Positions 23,282-35,665 of a stretch of 64,000 bases of DNA are shown in pieces. Source of the DNA: Diadema setosum (taxonomy: Eukaryota > Echinodermata > Echinoidea > Diadematoida > Diadematidae); assembly GCF_964275005.1 (NCBI RefSeq), contig NC_092688.1, positions 24,677,440 to 24,741,439 of the forward strand, read 5' to 3'. The first letter of the stretch is position 1. Each line of letters begins with the position of its first letter. The position numbers and the translations under genes are program-made. The notes beneath the pieces are model-generated. The model did not search any database, was not told the DNA's origin, and saw nothing but the letters and a program-made list of their open reading frames with translations.

Positions 23282-25482
23282 TACATCGTTGAATGTTTTG
23301 CAGTTGCCAAATATGTTGCCATGTATGCTCTGAAGCTGTTAACTCATGCTGAAATTGTATTTGATGTATTATGTTCATTACTCCATAAAGACCCGTCATG
23401 CTCAAAATATCCATTTTATTTCGTATAAACAGACAATAAAGCTGAAGAAGACCGAAGATCGAAAGCTTCCACCAGCCGGCATCCTGCAACATCTTCTGTT
23501 ATCCGTTGTCTCGATTATATATAATACTAATGGGAATGTGCCTGAACCATAGGATTTTATTGCCGTACTAACGTCCTCTCGAGAAGTTGATGACAAATAC
23601 TCAAGTTTGTGTTTGATTTCATAGATATCAACAATGAACTTCACATGAATGTTCATAAAAGTACTTCAGTCATACAACGCAATTCATACGCAACTCGTCG
23701 ACTTAGTTGTGTTCATGCTTTTTATCTGTTCCATCATAGATAATTCAGTATCATGTGTTTACAAAGTGGTGCTACAAAGTGGTTTACATGTTCATGCAAC
23801 AAACAGGTACTGTACAAAGAAGAAACAAACTCAGTAAAACGAAAAGTGGAAGGAAAGGAGAAACAGAGTAGTAGACAGTAAAACATGGTTTAAGTCATGG
23901 CAAGAAATATAAAAATGGGATGCGAATTCGGACATACCTTCAAAACTTAAAAAAAAAAAAATCCTACACGTATATTTATCCTATTATTTAAAGTAAGAAC
24001 AAAAATATCTTTGAGTCAACAGGACTTTAAACATACAAATGTCTTACCATTACGTAGGTTGCAATGAAAAACAAATCCAAAACTGTTTAAACCTAGTGTA
24101 GCATAATTGTCTTGCTGTTGGAACCATCACCTATCTGCCAAACTATTAACGTGCCACATTGATAGCAAGAAAAATAAAAAAATCAATCCAGAAAAGGGAA
24201 GTAGAGAGATATGAAAAAAGGAAATAGAAAAAGGAAAATGGAGTCAAGGAGGCAAGGAGGAGTCATGCACAAATACTTCAAACATTTAGCATTCATAACA
24301 ATGGTATCTATAACATCATAAGCTATCCAACGACACACGCCCATATTTATATTTGTCCAGTAATATACTATGAAACTGTTCTATGCAAATTTACAAGAAA
24401 TGTACAGTGACTGCTTTCGATATTGTGTGTAGTACAATGTATCTGCAAAGAATCCAAAGATACTGACCTGGTGTGTTTCTTCGCATTGTTACTTTACTAG
24501 TCTGGTTATAATGTCAGCATGCACGTAATAATCATGACCTTGTCGAATAGTAGAGTCATACAGTAGCCATACAGTGCGAGACATTTGCATCGACAAACAT
24601 GTTTGGATGTTGAGATTCCATAGTCTATAGAGTTAAAGAAAAAACATCAGCCACTGAAAGCAATTGTCCCTTCGTAGGTTATTGGCTTTTCCTACCCAAG
24701 ATCACAAAATGGACACACAGAAAAATGCCTTGTAGGAAAAAAAAAAATCATTTTTTTTTCTTTTAACAATAAGAGTTCCAGATTAGGGAGGATTTACATC
24801 TTTTCATCACATACTAGAATTCCATTTATCAGTCAGTAGTTATGACCTAAGAAGACAACCGAGGGCTCTTCACAAAATTACATATTCAGTACCGACAGAT
24901 ACAAATCAATGTAAAAAGAGGAAGACACTATATCGCGTATTTCCCAGCTCACTCATTAGTGTTCATTAACTCTTTTATGATTTGTTCCATAATCCTCTCG
25001 TATAATCATTTTCGGTTGAATTGATATTGTGACCGATAGCAGAGTTTCAAGGAAACATATAGAGCTCACAATTTTATATGCGCTTCACCAATTGAAACGA
25101 AACGCCCTTTGTCATGTTTGTCGATTTGCTGAGCGACAAACTGAGAGGGAATCCTAGTGGGAAGGTGGCACGACGACAGCGTCACTGGAAAGCCATCTCT
25201 TTTTTTTTATTTTTTGTTTGTTTGTGTGAAGTCATGAATGTGAAGGAACTTCAGTACGGAAAGAAACAGTTTTTTATGTTTGTTAATGTTTTTGTTCTGC
25301 CAATTTGTTCTTACGTGTGTATCCACTTTGCACAAGGAATTTCAACATTATTTTGGAGATGATTCCATCCGAGGCAAACGGTTATTGTTTTTGTGTTTAA
25401 TCATTTTGATTCATCCCTGAAATCACTACGCTTGATTCCTATCAAATTAATGCGTTCTTGATATCTAAAGTGATTTCTCATG

Positions 25483-27201
25483 CAGTGGCGTATCTAGGGG
25501 GGGGGGGGGGCAAGGGGGGCACATGCCCCGGGCGCCACTCCTTTGGGGCGCAAAAAACGAAAAAAACGAAAAAAAAAAGAGAAGAAGACGAAGAAAAAAA
25601 AGAAAGAAAGAAAGAAAGAAGAAAAAAAAATCGGGGGGAAGGAGAAGGAGGGGGGGGGGGGCAGAAAACCAAATCAAACAAGATAAAAACAAAACATGAT
25701 GACGAAGACAAAATGAAAATGTTAATTGTGTTCACACAAGAAGTCCATATTTTGTAAGATGAAATATATAAAATTTTTTCGGGTCGCTCGCCAACGTTTA
25801 TATACTAAAAAAAAAGAAAAGATAAGAACAAAATGTGATGATGACGCGGACAAAATGTCAATGTCTAGTATGTTCACACATGTCATTTTATATTCAGCAG
25901 GCAAATGCTACACGGAGCAACGGCTGCAATTTCTTTCCTTCTGAAGCGATCGCCGATTGCATCAAAAGAAAGCGCCATCGGTTTCGAGCATACGGGGGCG
26001 CAAAAAAAAAACAACAACAACAACAACAAACAAATCAAGCAAGATAAGAGCAAAACGTAATGATGACTCGTTTAGAGTATTTTTTTTTTCAGTCCTCAGT
26101 TTGTTGGTGTAATTCGTTATCTACACATGAGGCCGTCACTACATCTTGATTAGAATTGTAAGATTTAATAAGCAAAAAAATGACAAGAATTCCATATTTT
26201 GTAAGCTGAAATACAAAAATTTTCGGCTCGCTCACTGCGCTCGATCGCCAAAATTTATCAAAAAAAAGAAAGAAAGATAAGAACAAAACGTCATGATGAC
26301 GCCTAAATATACAAATTTCGGCTCACTCGCGCGTACTAATTTAGAGTATTTTTCAAGTCCTCAGTTTGTTTGTATAAATAGTTATCTATAAGGCCGTCAC
26401 TATGTCTTGATTAGAATTGTAAGATTTAATAAGCAAAAAAATGACAAGAATTCCATGTTTTGTAAGCTGAAATACAAAAAAAAATCGGCTCGCTGGCCAA
26501 AAATTTTTCAAAAAAAAAGATAAGAACAAAACGTCATGATGACGCCGAAATACAAATTTCGGCTCGCTCGCGCGTTCTAATTTGGAGTATTTTATCAAGT
26601 CCACAGTTTTTTTTTTTTTTTTTTTTTTTTGGTATACTATCGTTATCTATAAACCGTCAATATATCTTGATTAGAATTGTAAGATGTAGTAAGTAAAAAA
26701 TGACAAGAATACCATGTTTAGTTTAAAGCTGAAATACAAAATATTTCGGCTCGCTCGCTGCGCTCGCTCGCCAAACTTTATCAAATAAAAGATATAAGAA
26801 CAAAACGTGATGATGACGAGGTTCACTCGCGCGTACTAATTTGGAGTATTTTTTCAAGTCCTCAGTTTGTTGGTATAAATCGTTATCTATAAGGTCGTCA
26901 CTATATCTTGATAAGAATTGTAAGATTTAATAAGCAAAAAATGACAAGAATTCCATGTTTTGTAAGCTGAAATACAAAAATTTTCGGCTCGCTCGCTACG
27001 CTCGCTCGCCAAAATGTATCCAAATTTATTACATTTAAATCACCCTCAAAAGACCCCGTTTAAGTGCTTGAAAAGCATATCATGTGCACTTTTTTTTTAA
27101 GTCCCTACCCGGGATAGGGTTGGGGTTGAACACTTTTTCAGAAATTAGGGGCGCAATTTTCGCGCTTGCCCCGGGCGCCGTTTTCCCTAGATACGCCACT
27201 G
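25483..27201. mobile_element. Non-autonomous hAT-like element (1719 bp, 8-bp target duplication)
   Basis: Inverted ends CAGTGGCGTATCTAGGG, flanked by TTCTCATG at 25475-25482 and 27202-27209. The gene C flank (near 61470) has a single TTCTCATG and no element. The interior holds about five roughly 200-bp repeats with the sequence TTTCGGCTCGCTCGCTGCGC and no ORF of interest. The 8-bp duplication points to the hAT superfamily. Confidence 0.85.
26080..27010. repeat. Tandem repeats inside the hAT-like element
   Basis: Repeating pieces each contain GTCCTCAGTTTGTT, CTTGATTAGAATTGTAAG, ATGACAAGAATTCCATG and GGCTCGCTCG, with small indels. Confidence 0.75.
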
Positions 27202-28628
27202 TTCTCATGGCATGGAAGGTACATGTACAACCCGCTTATCATTCTATTGTTTACTGTATTCCAATTCTAATGTCAATTTCAATCTATTTTTTTTTCACAT
27301 TCCTCAATGAAAATACATCAAACATAACAAAGCAACTAACATCAGTCTGTACATCAATTTTCTCTTTTGTTTATAAACAGGACACAAATTCAGTACTTTA
27401 AAGGGAATATTCATACAACAATCAGGTACTGTACAGAGAACAAACAAACAAAGTGAGGGAAACCCATGGAAGGGAGTGGTGTAGGGTAGAAGACAGCAAT
27501 ACATGTTTGAAGTCACGACAAATGGGATGCTAATCCGGACAAAAATTTAACATAAAAAAAATCCAATATACTCTAATCTAGCCTGTTAAGTAGGAACAAA
27601 AATAATATCTTTGATCAAATAATCATGATTTTAATCTTATTTTTTTCCGTTGCACGAGTTACAATAAAAAAAAAAATAAGCTAATGCAGCATAATACTGT
27701 TGCTGTTTGAACCCAGCAAATATCTGCCTAATTTAACATGCCATAACAATAACAAGAAAAGCAGCAATTGAATCAGAAATCAGAATTAAATCAGAAAGTG
27801 GAGATATTTGAAAAAGGAAATAGAATCATGGAGGTAAAGGGAATCTCATGTACTAGGAGCGACATAATATTTCAAACATTTAGTATTCATAATAATAGTA
27901 TTAATAGCATCATGACATATTCAACGACCATAATTATTATCAAATATTTTGCCAAGTAATATTTGTTCTATGCAAATTTACTTTCTCGATGAAAATACAT
28001 CAAACATAACAAAGCAAAATGATACATGATATCCAGCTAGGATGCACACTAGACTATTGCAAACATATAGAACATGATGGTCAATCTATGAAAGTTGAAT
28101 CTAAGTATAAACGCTGACGATGGAACCTACTGAAAAGGAAGCTTGTTGAGCGTAATTCCCAGTATTAAAACAGAGGAAAAAAAATAAGGAGCACTAATAC
28201 AACATTGGACGAGAGTACAGGAAAAAACAACAACTGTGGAATACAACCAATTCTTTTTTGAATAAGTAGGAAAACGAATAAACCACACGCTGCAGAAGTA
28301 TTATCAGTTGTTATCATAGCAATGTTGACAGTAAAGTTTTATAGTGTAAATTTAACTATTAGAAAACTATACAGTTTGTTCCTCAGAAGAGACGAGAAAG
28401 TAGTTGGGTAAAGCAAAACATAACGCTAACAGTTCAATAATGATCTACCACCCAGTTGCAATGAAATGAGGAAAACAATACCAGCTGTTACCGCTGGTAC
28501 TGTTGATACTTACAGTGCAATAGATGCATGGGACATGGTAAAATAAAGAAAAAATATGAATAAATGTGAATCTTCAGAGAAGATAGAACGTTGCTTCCTT
28601 ATACATAAGCAAAATGTAGGTCAGGCCT

Positions 28629-29414
28629 TCAGGCGATATACGTGTACTCTGGGTAAGAGTGCGGTTCTTGGTGGGACTCGGACTGGTCCGGAGTAATTTT
28701 ACCAGCATTTGCTCCGAAAATGTGATAGCCATGTTGATCCTCCTCCAGCTTTTCGCTCGGTTTGCCAGAGTAGATAGATGTAGAGTACAATCGATCGTTC
28801 AGGCTCGTTGGAATAGGGGTAAGCTTTTCACTTTTACTGACATGCCTGTATTCATGGCATGACTGCTGTCCTTGGATTGTCTCGGATTGGTCTGGAGTAA
28901 TCTCTTTGGCAATTGGTTCGAGAACGAGGTAACCATGTTCATTCATTTGTTCGCTTGATTTGCCTGAGTAGATAGCTGTAGAATATAATGGATCGTTCAA
29001 CCTCATAGATAAATTAACACGTTTTTCATTTCTATCATTATGCTCGGGACGCGAATATGGTACCTGGATGGTTTTAGATTGGTAGGGATTGATTTCACCG
29101 GTATTTGCTTCGAGAACGAGATAACCATCTTCATCTAACTCCGGCTTTTCCCTTGATTTGGCTGAGTAGATGGCTGTAGAATATAATGGATCAGCCGTGA
29201 TCAATTCATTTCTATTGGTATACTTGTACTTAACTCGTGTCTTCCATCGTTCTTGGATTGTCTCGGATTGGCGGTTTGGAATAATTTGACCGGAATTTTC
29301 TGAGTGAAAGAGATTTTCATCCACCTCGGATTTCTCTTTTCCTTGGCTTGGGTAGACGGATGCAAAACCAGGCCTGTCTCTCTTGCTGTTCATTTTCTCT
29401 CCATGATTGTAATC
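28629..29414 (-). CDS. Copy B last exon: four tandem tyrosine modules
   Basis: 786 bp including the TGA at 28629-28631. It enters in phase 0 after ATATTCACAG. The 261 residues fall into four related modules about 60-66 residues long. Modules 2 to 4 each carry a PLYSTAIYS-like doublet, then a GYLVLE or GYHIF site, then a conserved EITPDQSETIQ segment; module 1 is degenerate (SVYPSQ and ENLFHSENS). The YxxL-type and YSxxIYS sites look like repeated SH2 docking sites. They do not fit the strict ITAM spacing or the ITIM -2 residue. Copy C has the same exon with lesions. Confidence 0.8.
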   Translation of the reverse strand, partial: DYNHGEKMNSKRDRPGFASVYPSQGKEKSEVDENLFHSENSGQIIPNRQSETIQERWKTRVKYKYTNRNELITADPLYSTAIYSAKSREKPELDEDGYLVLEANTGEINPYQSKTIQVPYSRPEHNDRNEKRVNLSMRLNDPLYSTAIYSGKSSEQMNEHGYLVLEPIAKEITPDQSETIQGQQSCHEYRHVSKSEKLTPIPTSLNDRLYSTSIYSGKPSEKLEEDQHGYHIFGANAGKITPDQSESHQEPHSYPEYTYIA

Positions 29415-30536
29415 CTGTGAATATACATACAACACGCAGAATAATGTGGACATGCTTATGAAACTGTAACATGATCACTCGATTTATTTTGCCATCTCTC
29501 TAGAGACTCGTGAAAACTACATCAGGAATATTCAATCTGCTTTGTGCGTTTTGTCGACAATGACACCAATATCCAGATTTTATGGAAAAGTTACACTTTA
29601 TAATGACTTCTACATCTACACAATTGACAACATCAGGATGGTTAATGTGATTATACAAATAATGCAAAGGTATGATTGCGTCAGTTGTAATTCGTGTTTG
29701 AGGTTGTTTAATTCGTTTTGTTTTAATTGCTTGCCAATGACGATGAACATGAGTCCCATACCTCCGGCCGTGTATCAAGTAATTACTGAGCGCACGGTAA
29801 ATTTACTGGATACATGATTTGGTAGGCAATAAGGCATCTCTTACTGGGTGCGAGAACTTAGAAACTTAGCGAAATTTTGCAGTGAGATGATGATCCCCTT
29901 CACAGCGGTGCTCTACTCAGATTGAGGATAATATGTTAATGCGCTATGTTTCGTTGCACTTAGATAGTTTCAGAAGAAGCAATTTTTCGTTTATTTTTCT
30001 TATTCTTTTATATTAGTAGTAAAACATTTATTTCGCACAATCTCCTTTCCGTTTCAAAATGTAGTCTTCCCAAATATTAGTAGTGAATCTATTTTTTTTT
30101 TTGTGTGTGTGTTCATTACACTTTTTACATGTCCTTGTAAATATTCAAAATGGTTTTGAAATGTTATCACTGATATATTTCTAATGCGTTCCCCAATTCA
30201 ATGGTACGATTGACAAGGAAAAATATAATTGCCATTGTCATTGTTATTGTCATTGTCGTTCGGCCGGCCAGAAAAAAAAAAAAAACACAAAAAACAACAC
30301 ATAAAAAACCCAAACAAAACAGAGCTCTCGACCAGGATTTTCACTACCCGTTCTACAATCATCGTATTATGAAGATGAATCGATTATCAATGGAAACGTA
30401 GTCGCTGTAGAATAGCATGCTTAAGAAATCTTTGTGATAATGCCCTTTTGAATATTTTTTCTCATATTTACTTAAATGTAGTATGTATATTGATTTTCTA
30501 CAAAATCCATATATTCGCACACTTTCATTTCCGCAT

Positions 30537-30537
<1 letters not shown>

Positions 30538-30587
<50 letters not shown>
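30538..30587. repeat. (CA)n microsatellite beside a splice donor
   Basis: A pure CA tract begins 24 bp downstream (in gene B sense) of the donor at 30610. Confidence 0.85.
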
Positions 30588-30592
<5 letters not shown>

Positions 30593-30610
30593 AACATACG
30601 GAATACTTAC

Positions 30611-30932
30611 TGAGCAAGTGACATTGCTCTGTAACGGAGATGCACAAAGGGAGACTTGTTCCAAGTTTAATGCATGTGAAGGTCCACTGTCTACCTCCGC
30701 AGCGTCCTGGTAGATGTGATACGGATCCTCATGATGAGCAGTGACTTCTCTGCAAATGTTGTAATAGTGGCTCGGGAAAGGGTGACCCTCTGCTCCAGCG
30801 TCAGTACACATTGTACTAGTTTTGCTCAATACAACATGATCCGTCGAGCTCACACTTTGGTTTGTATTATTTACAGGATGCACCTGCAGTTGTCTATTGT
30901 TTGGCTGATTTGAAGTTTGTGATGATCTACGT
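30611..30932 (-). CDS. Copy B first cytoplasmic exon
   Basis: 322 bp, phase 2 in and phase 0 out, acceptor TTTACAG, donor GTAAGT. It starts RRRSSQTSNQ, continuing the basic juxtamembrane run, and carries SHYYNICRE and DPYHIYQDAAE. YYNI matches the pYxN pattern preferred by Grb2-type SH2 domains, but this is only a motif match. The donor lies just beside a (CA)n tract at 30538-30587. Confidence 0.72.
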
Positions 30933-31397
30933 CTGTAAAGGCAATTATAAGAGACATTGACGTTCTTGAAAGAAAAAAAAAAACATAAACAAACAAAAGC
31001 ACATATTTGTTTTTCAAGATTGGTTGGAAACATTACTTTCCACCAATATCAAAATCAAATATTTGTGGAACACATTAATATCCAACTTATTTTGATTTCT
31101 TCCGAAGAAAAGACATAACTTGTCTAGTAAAATATTGTGTTTGAATATCAAAATCCATTTAAACCCTTTGAAATATTAAAACTGTGTTTTCGAGGACTAC
31201 ATACACATGCATTTTCTGTTGTTACTCAGAGTTTCAAGCATTAATTACATGACTTTAGAATGGTAAAAATGACAGAACAATCGCGCTAATATCAAACAAT
31301 TACAAATTGATAACATTAGGGAAAAGAGCAGAGGTGTCTGTGGGTGGAAATGTAGCTTACCTTCCTGCATTAATCCACAAAGACCCACTTCCAACAC

Positions 31398-31402
31398 ACA
31401 CA

Positions 31403-31442
<40 letters not shown>
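31398..31442. repeat. (CA)n microsatellite in the gene B intron after the TM exon
   Basis: A CA tract with one interruption, about 35 bp from the TM exon donor. The ORFs across it are artefacts. Confidence 0.85.
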
Positions 31443-31445
<3 letters not shown>

Positions 31446-31475
31446 TACACGATATTATGTTATGCAAACACTCAC

Positions 31476-31590
31476 CTTTTCTTGTGATGCCTGCACAATA
31501 CCATGAACAGAATGGCAACAAGTATGGGAACAACACACATAAGAACTGCCATTGCAAAGATGTCAACATCATTCTCAGGAACTTCAGAAG
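31476..31590 (-). CDS. Copy B transmembrane exon
   Basis: 115 bp, phase 1 in and phase 2 out, acceptor ATTTCAG and donor GTGAGT. After ASEVPENDVD there is one hydrophobic helix (IFAMAVLMCVVPILVAILFM), then a basic stop-transfer stretch CRHHKKR. This fixes the orientation: Cys-rich modules outside, tyrosine-rich tail inside. Confidence 0.8.
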
Positions 31591-31804
31591 CTGAAATGGA
31601 ATTCAATACAATAAATCTTTGTCACCCTTTGTGAAAAAAAGTACATTGCATTGCAAAACGAAATATTTCTTTGTTCTTGACATAATTCCGTAATGAGCGC
31701 ACATTATCGTATCATCAACAAAATAATCCTGAAATGATAGCCCACAGATGGTGATAGCTTCATTACTGAATATCTGAGATTATGTTTATATACGTTAGAT
31801 GATA

Positions 31805-32056
31805 TGAAGGGGTCGGTGCAATATAGTGCTAACCCACACTTTTGTCAAAATTGAGTTACATACATTTTCAGAATCCGTATCCCTTACTCTAACCTCCGTG
31901 AAAGTTTCATATTTGAATTCAACCAAGAAGATGGTAAAAAAATGCATGCATTCACGTTTTATTAATGTACAATGCATGGACTTTCCAAATATTCAACAGC
32001 GATTATTTCAAAATGACCATCGTGTGGGTTAGAACTATACTGCACCGACCCCTTCA
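31805..32056. mobile_element. 252-bp MITE in gene B intron
   Basis: Inverted ends TGAAGGGGTCGGTGCA, followed by ATATAGTGCTAACCCACAC and its reverse, with TA on each side. Absent from gene A. Confidence 0.72.
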
Positions 32057-32086
32057 TATATCAAATGACAAGGATAAGCAACTCAC

Positions 32087-32143
32087 TTGTAGTCATTTCG
32101 CTTGTGTCTAGTATGATTACATTTTTAGTTGGTTTGCCATCAC
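32087..32143 (-). CDS. Copy B stalk exon (57 bp)
   Basis: Phase 1 to phase 1, donor GTGAGT, acceptor GAACAG. It encodes GDGKPTKNVIILDTSEMTT. Confidence 0.62.
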
Positions 32144-33102
32144 CTGTTCATGAAAAGAGCAAAAGAAGCAAGATAATTAGTACAGACAGCCGCAATGATG
32201 ACATCATATTATTTAGACCCACAATGACCTCGTCACCTAACATTTCATTTCATTTCATTTTAACATCCAAATAATACAAAAGTATTGCAAAGTAACATCG
32301 GTGATTTGAAAAAGCTTTGAAAAAAAAAAGAAATTAAATGACATGAAGCAAATACAAATACAAACAAATGCAAAACAAAAATACAAAACACACACACCGA
32401 TGGAGTAAATACGAAATTTTCATATCTAGTGCTATTAATTGTGCGCATGCTGATAACGAGAAGATTAGAAACAGGATATCATGTCCTTGGAAAAGACTTT
32501 CATCAGTTATTGTATGAAAAAGTTTATATTTCCACAACATGGTTGAAGTATTTGCAACAGCCGGAAACACTTAAATTTGTATGATTATTTTAAATTGAAA
32601 TTGAAATCATGATTTTATTTTTACTGTTTATTTATTACTTTATAATTGCTACAACATAATGTATCTGCCAAGTCAAGACGGCCAATCTATGCACTTGTGT
32701 ACAGTTAATACAACTTGACTTTGAACATAATAAAATGTCAAAAGCAAAGAAGAAAGGCAGTCGCTTTGGAATTTTATTCATTGAGTGACCGTGCGATATA
32801 CTTCTTTTAGTTACCAAGCTATTTGCATGACTAACAGTGTTCATTACAATCATTAAAAAAAAAGAGCAAACCAGTAAGTTTGAAAGATTTTTGTTCCTTT
32901 TTTTAACGTCGTCAAACAGTGAATAGAAACGGAGAATCAAGCCGTAAGCAAAAAAAAAAAAGAAAACAAGAAAAGAAAACAACAACAACAACAACAACAA
33001 ACAAACAAAACAAAAAAGTGAGTACACAAATCATTAACCAAACAAGGAGAGAGGTACACAAGAAAGGTGCACAACTGTAAAGTGGCTGACAAGTCATCTT
33101 AC

Positions 33103-33165
33103 TTAGAAACGACGTGGCGGTAATCTCGGGCAATGTCGTTAATTCATAAGTTAGCAGTCCCTCGT
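33103..33165 (-). CDS. Copy B stalk exon (63 bp)
   Basis: Phase 1 to phase 1, donor GTAAGA. It encodes [20 protein letters not shown] and differs from copy A by a few residues only. Confidence 0.62.
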
Positions 33166-33503
33166 CTGTTTCATTGGAGGAAATCAGGGGCATTGTGGGT
33201 AATGACTAATATTTGTTACATATTCATATTCATAACAGAAAATGTTTCCAAGCTTACTGAAAAAAAAAAATCTACCATCAGTAGTTTTCACAGCTGTTGG
33301 ATTCAATATCTCATGGAGCTAAGGTGATTTGCTAAATCAGTAGGGTAGCGTTAGGGTTACCGACAAATTTAAGTCAGATTAAAATAGAGAAAAACAAAAA
33401 CAAAAATGACATCGAATGCCAACAAATGCCGAAACACACATGACAAAACAATTACAGTTACTCTAACAGTAGCTACCTTGTAGATATTTAGAATGCTACT
33501 CAC

Positions 33504-33551
33504 TGGAGATGTAGTCTGTATTCTGTGTAGGTGTCGGTGTGGTAGTTCCAC
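33504..33551 (-). CDS. Copy B stalk exon (48 bp), absent from copy A
   Basis: Phase 1 to phase 1, acceptor TATGTAG, donor GTGAGT. It encodes GTTTPTPTQNTDYIS, a Thr/Pro-rich stalk segment. Copy A lacks roughly the 180-bp block (about 33380-33565) that contains it, although the flanking sequence on both sides is alignable near 3260-3290. Confidence 0.6.
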
Positions 33552-33919
33552 CTACATATTAAACATAGACGTGCAAGACTTGATTCAGTTTCAAAGTAGT
33601 TTGGTAAGTTCTCTGGCACTCTTAGACAATATGAAATTCTGTCACAGTCATTTGAAGAATCGGTAGGTCTTTAAAAAACTGTCCATAGCGTATGTATCAT
33701 AAATATCTCTCAATCATAAGGACGTTGAACACCAGCTCCTGTTAATATATCTTGGCTTAATATGAGAGAAAAAAACCCTGCTTTCTTTGATATATCGATT
33801 GACAGAATAATGAATAGATCAAAATGGTGTCTCTGTCTTGTATTTCCACTAATACTTTTGACTTTCAGCAAAACCGAGACATTTGCCAGAATTGTATTTT
33901 ATCTAGTAACACTAATTTG

Positions 33920-34225
33920 ATCTGATTTTTGTTCGTTTTTATCGGTTCCCCAAGTTATAGTATGGTTAAAAAAAAAAATAATTCATAGTTTCCCCAATCT
34001 AATTCATCACAGGACCTGAGGCTCTACAAGCTTGCTTTTACGCAGGACCTATCATATTTTTCGCATTATGACCTTAGTTTAACTAGCATGTATATCAAGA
34101 CAAGCCTTTGTACATTCCGGTGAAGTTTCATCTAATGTATGTTCTGTATAATTTTCGTAATTATACTTTATTGTGATTTATGTGAGAAATATGAACATAA
34201 ACTGAAATGAAATGAAAATGAAACG
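33920..34225 (+). mobile_element. LINE 3' tail relic with (GAAAT)n end
   Basis: AGGACCTGAGGCTCTACAAG, then ATTATACTTTATTGTG and a GAAATGAAATGAAAATGAAA tail, in the style of CR1/L2-type 3' ends. No ORF is left. Confidence 0.45.
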
Positions 34226-34463
34226 AAATCTTCAGTCATGATTACGGCTGATTTCCCTGTCACGAGAAATTTCACGGAAATTTGAATAAACCCCATAAAT
34301 GTCGATCCAACTTTATGTCCAATTACATGTACGAGCTATCATCCTCAGTTCCTTCTCTTCTTCCTATGCTCAGTGTTATACTGTACAGTGTTATATAATT
34401 ATTCAGTGTAGCCAATTGAATGTTTTAACTTTGTCAATCTCAACATGTGTGTCAGTGGCAAAC

Positions 34464-34685
34464 CTTCTGTTGTAGTTTCGGATTTCCAGCAGAATGGGAT
34501 TGGCATGTTCCAAATAGGAAAATAAGTCGACCGTCCAGGTAGCCATACACACTGCAGTGTCGCACTACCATTGACCATGTAACCTTCATCACAGGTGAGA
34601 GTTATCTCAGATCCAAAGTATGTCATATCAGAGTCCCAATGACCATTTTGCACATGACCGGGGTGAACACAAAACCCGACAGAAA
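34464..34685 (-). CDS. Copy B exon: sushi/CCP domain
   Basis: 222 bp, phase 1 to phase 1, acceptor TTGACAG, donor GTTTGC. Sushi cysteines are in FCVHPGHV, LTCDEGYMVNG, ATLQCVW and IPFCWK. It is close in sequence to the copy A exon, with no frame damage. Confidence 0.82.
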
Positions 34686-34713
34686 CTGTCAATTTTAAGA
34701 AATGAAATTATGC

Positions 34714-34719
<6 letters not shown>

Positions 34720-34760
<41 letters not shown>
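34720..34760. repeat. (AT)n microsatellite upstream of the gene B sushi exon
   Basis: A pure AT tract within 40 bp of the sushi exon acceptor; gene A has a longer (TA)n tract in the same intron. Confidence 0.85.
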
Positions 34761-34763
<3 letters not shown>

Positions 34764-34899
34764 TATACATATACAGTCAGAAAAAAAAAGAAGGAAGAAA
34801 GTAAACACTTTTTCAACTTTATATTTCTCATAGAATATTTAGCTAAAAGTTGATGTATTATATACCATATGCAAGGTAATTTAATTGGGCTATAAACCT

Positions 34900-35665
34900 G
34901 GTAGGTCAATAAAAAGGTAAACTTTAGGCATGAGTGAACACCTTCGTTTTTCTCCTCAAAGGCACAAAAGTAAAAATTGAAAAAAAGTTGTCATTCATGG
35001 GTGCTGTTCATAAATGCTCTCCCATGTAACAATAAGAACAGAAGACAAATTCAACATCATACAACACATCAACTAAGTTGCAAAAATAAAGCTATGACCT
35101 CTGTGATATTTTTTAAAGCCCAAAAGATAAATAAACGCTAAAATAATGGAGGAAATTGGAGAATCTTCTGTCAAATCCAAATTCAAAAGAAATGAGAGAA
35201 GGAGCAATACAAACATTTTTAAAAAACAAAAATGATAGGAATTTGAATTGGTTTCTTGCATTTGTTTCATGAATTCTTAAATTACTATACTATTACTGTA
35301 CTATTACTATACTATAAATGAAATTAAGATATCCTGGTCATTTAATCATTTTTGTGCCCTTACTCCATATGTCAGTTGAACTTTAAGTTGACAGAAAACT
35401 CTTATCTTCCCCTTTTAGTTTCCAACCTTAATTTTGTTTGAGGTTATAAATAGATAAAGTGAACACAAATTATTTTTTTATTATTTCATGCATGTCTCTC
35501 ATTGTGTTAAACTGGTCTTTTGTTATCATTCTTATCTTGAAGAGCATTTCCAAATGAAAAACAGCATGACATTTTTTTTTTTTGCAATTTTTTCTTTTGT
35601 GCCTTGAAGGACCAAAAACGAATGTGTTCACTCATGCGTAAACCTTCCCTTTGTATTGACCTACC
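34900..35665. mobile_element. TIR element of about 766 bp in gene B
   Basis: The left end GGTAGGTCAATAAAAAGGTA and the right end, reversed, GGTAGGTCAATACAAAGGGA extend about 80 bp inward (GCATGAGTGAACAC and GGCACAAAAG in both). Non-coding. Confidence 0.7.

Larger units (their letters stand above)
23560..28628. repeat. 3' flank of gene B with an older internal duplication
   Basis: Homologous to the gene C flank. Within it, 23760-24340 also resembles 27400-27960 (for example AACAGGTACTGTACA against ATCAGGTACTGTACA, and the TGCTGTTTGAACC region), so the flank holds an older tandem duplication. I see no gene in it. Confidence 0.6.

Noticed and set aside
25458..25757. Lys/Glu-rich and Pro/Phe-rich ORFs
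   Set aside because: They are translations of poly-G and GAA/AAG tracts at the left end of the hAT-like element.
28659..28862. Plus-strand ORF opposite the tail exon, also at 62170-62514
   Set aside because: It is the antisense of the tyrosine-module exon; the minus-strand frame has splice signals and repeated modules.
28629..29414. Classical ITAM or ITIM assignment
   Set aside because: The YxxL/I pairs are not at the ITAM spacing, and the residue two before the GYLVLE tyrosine is acidic or His, not the hydrophobic or Ser expected for an ITIM.
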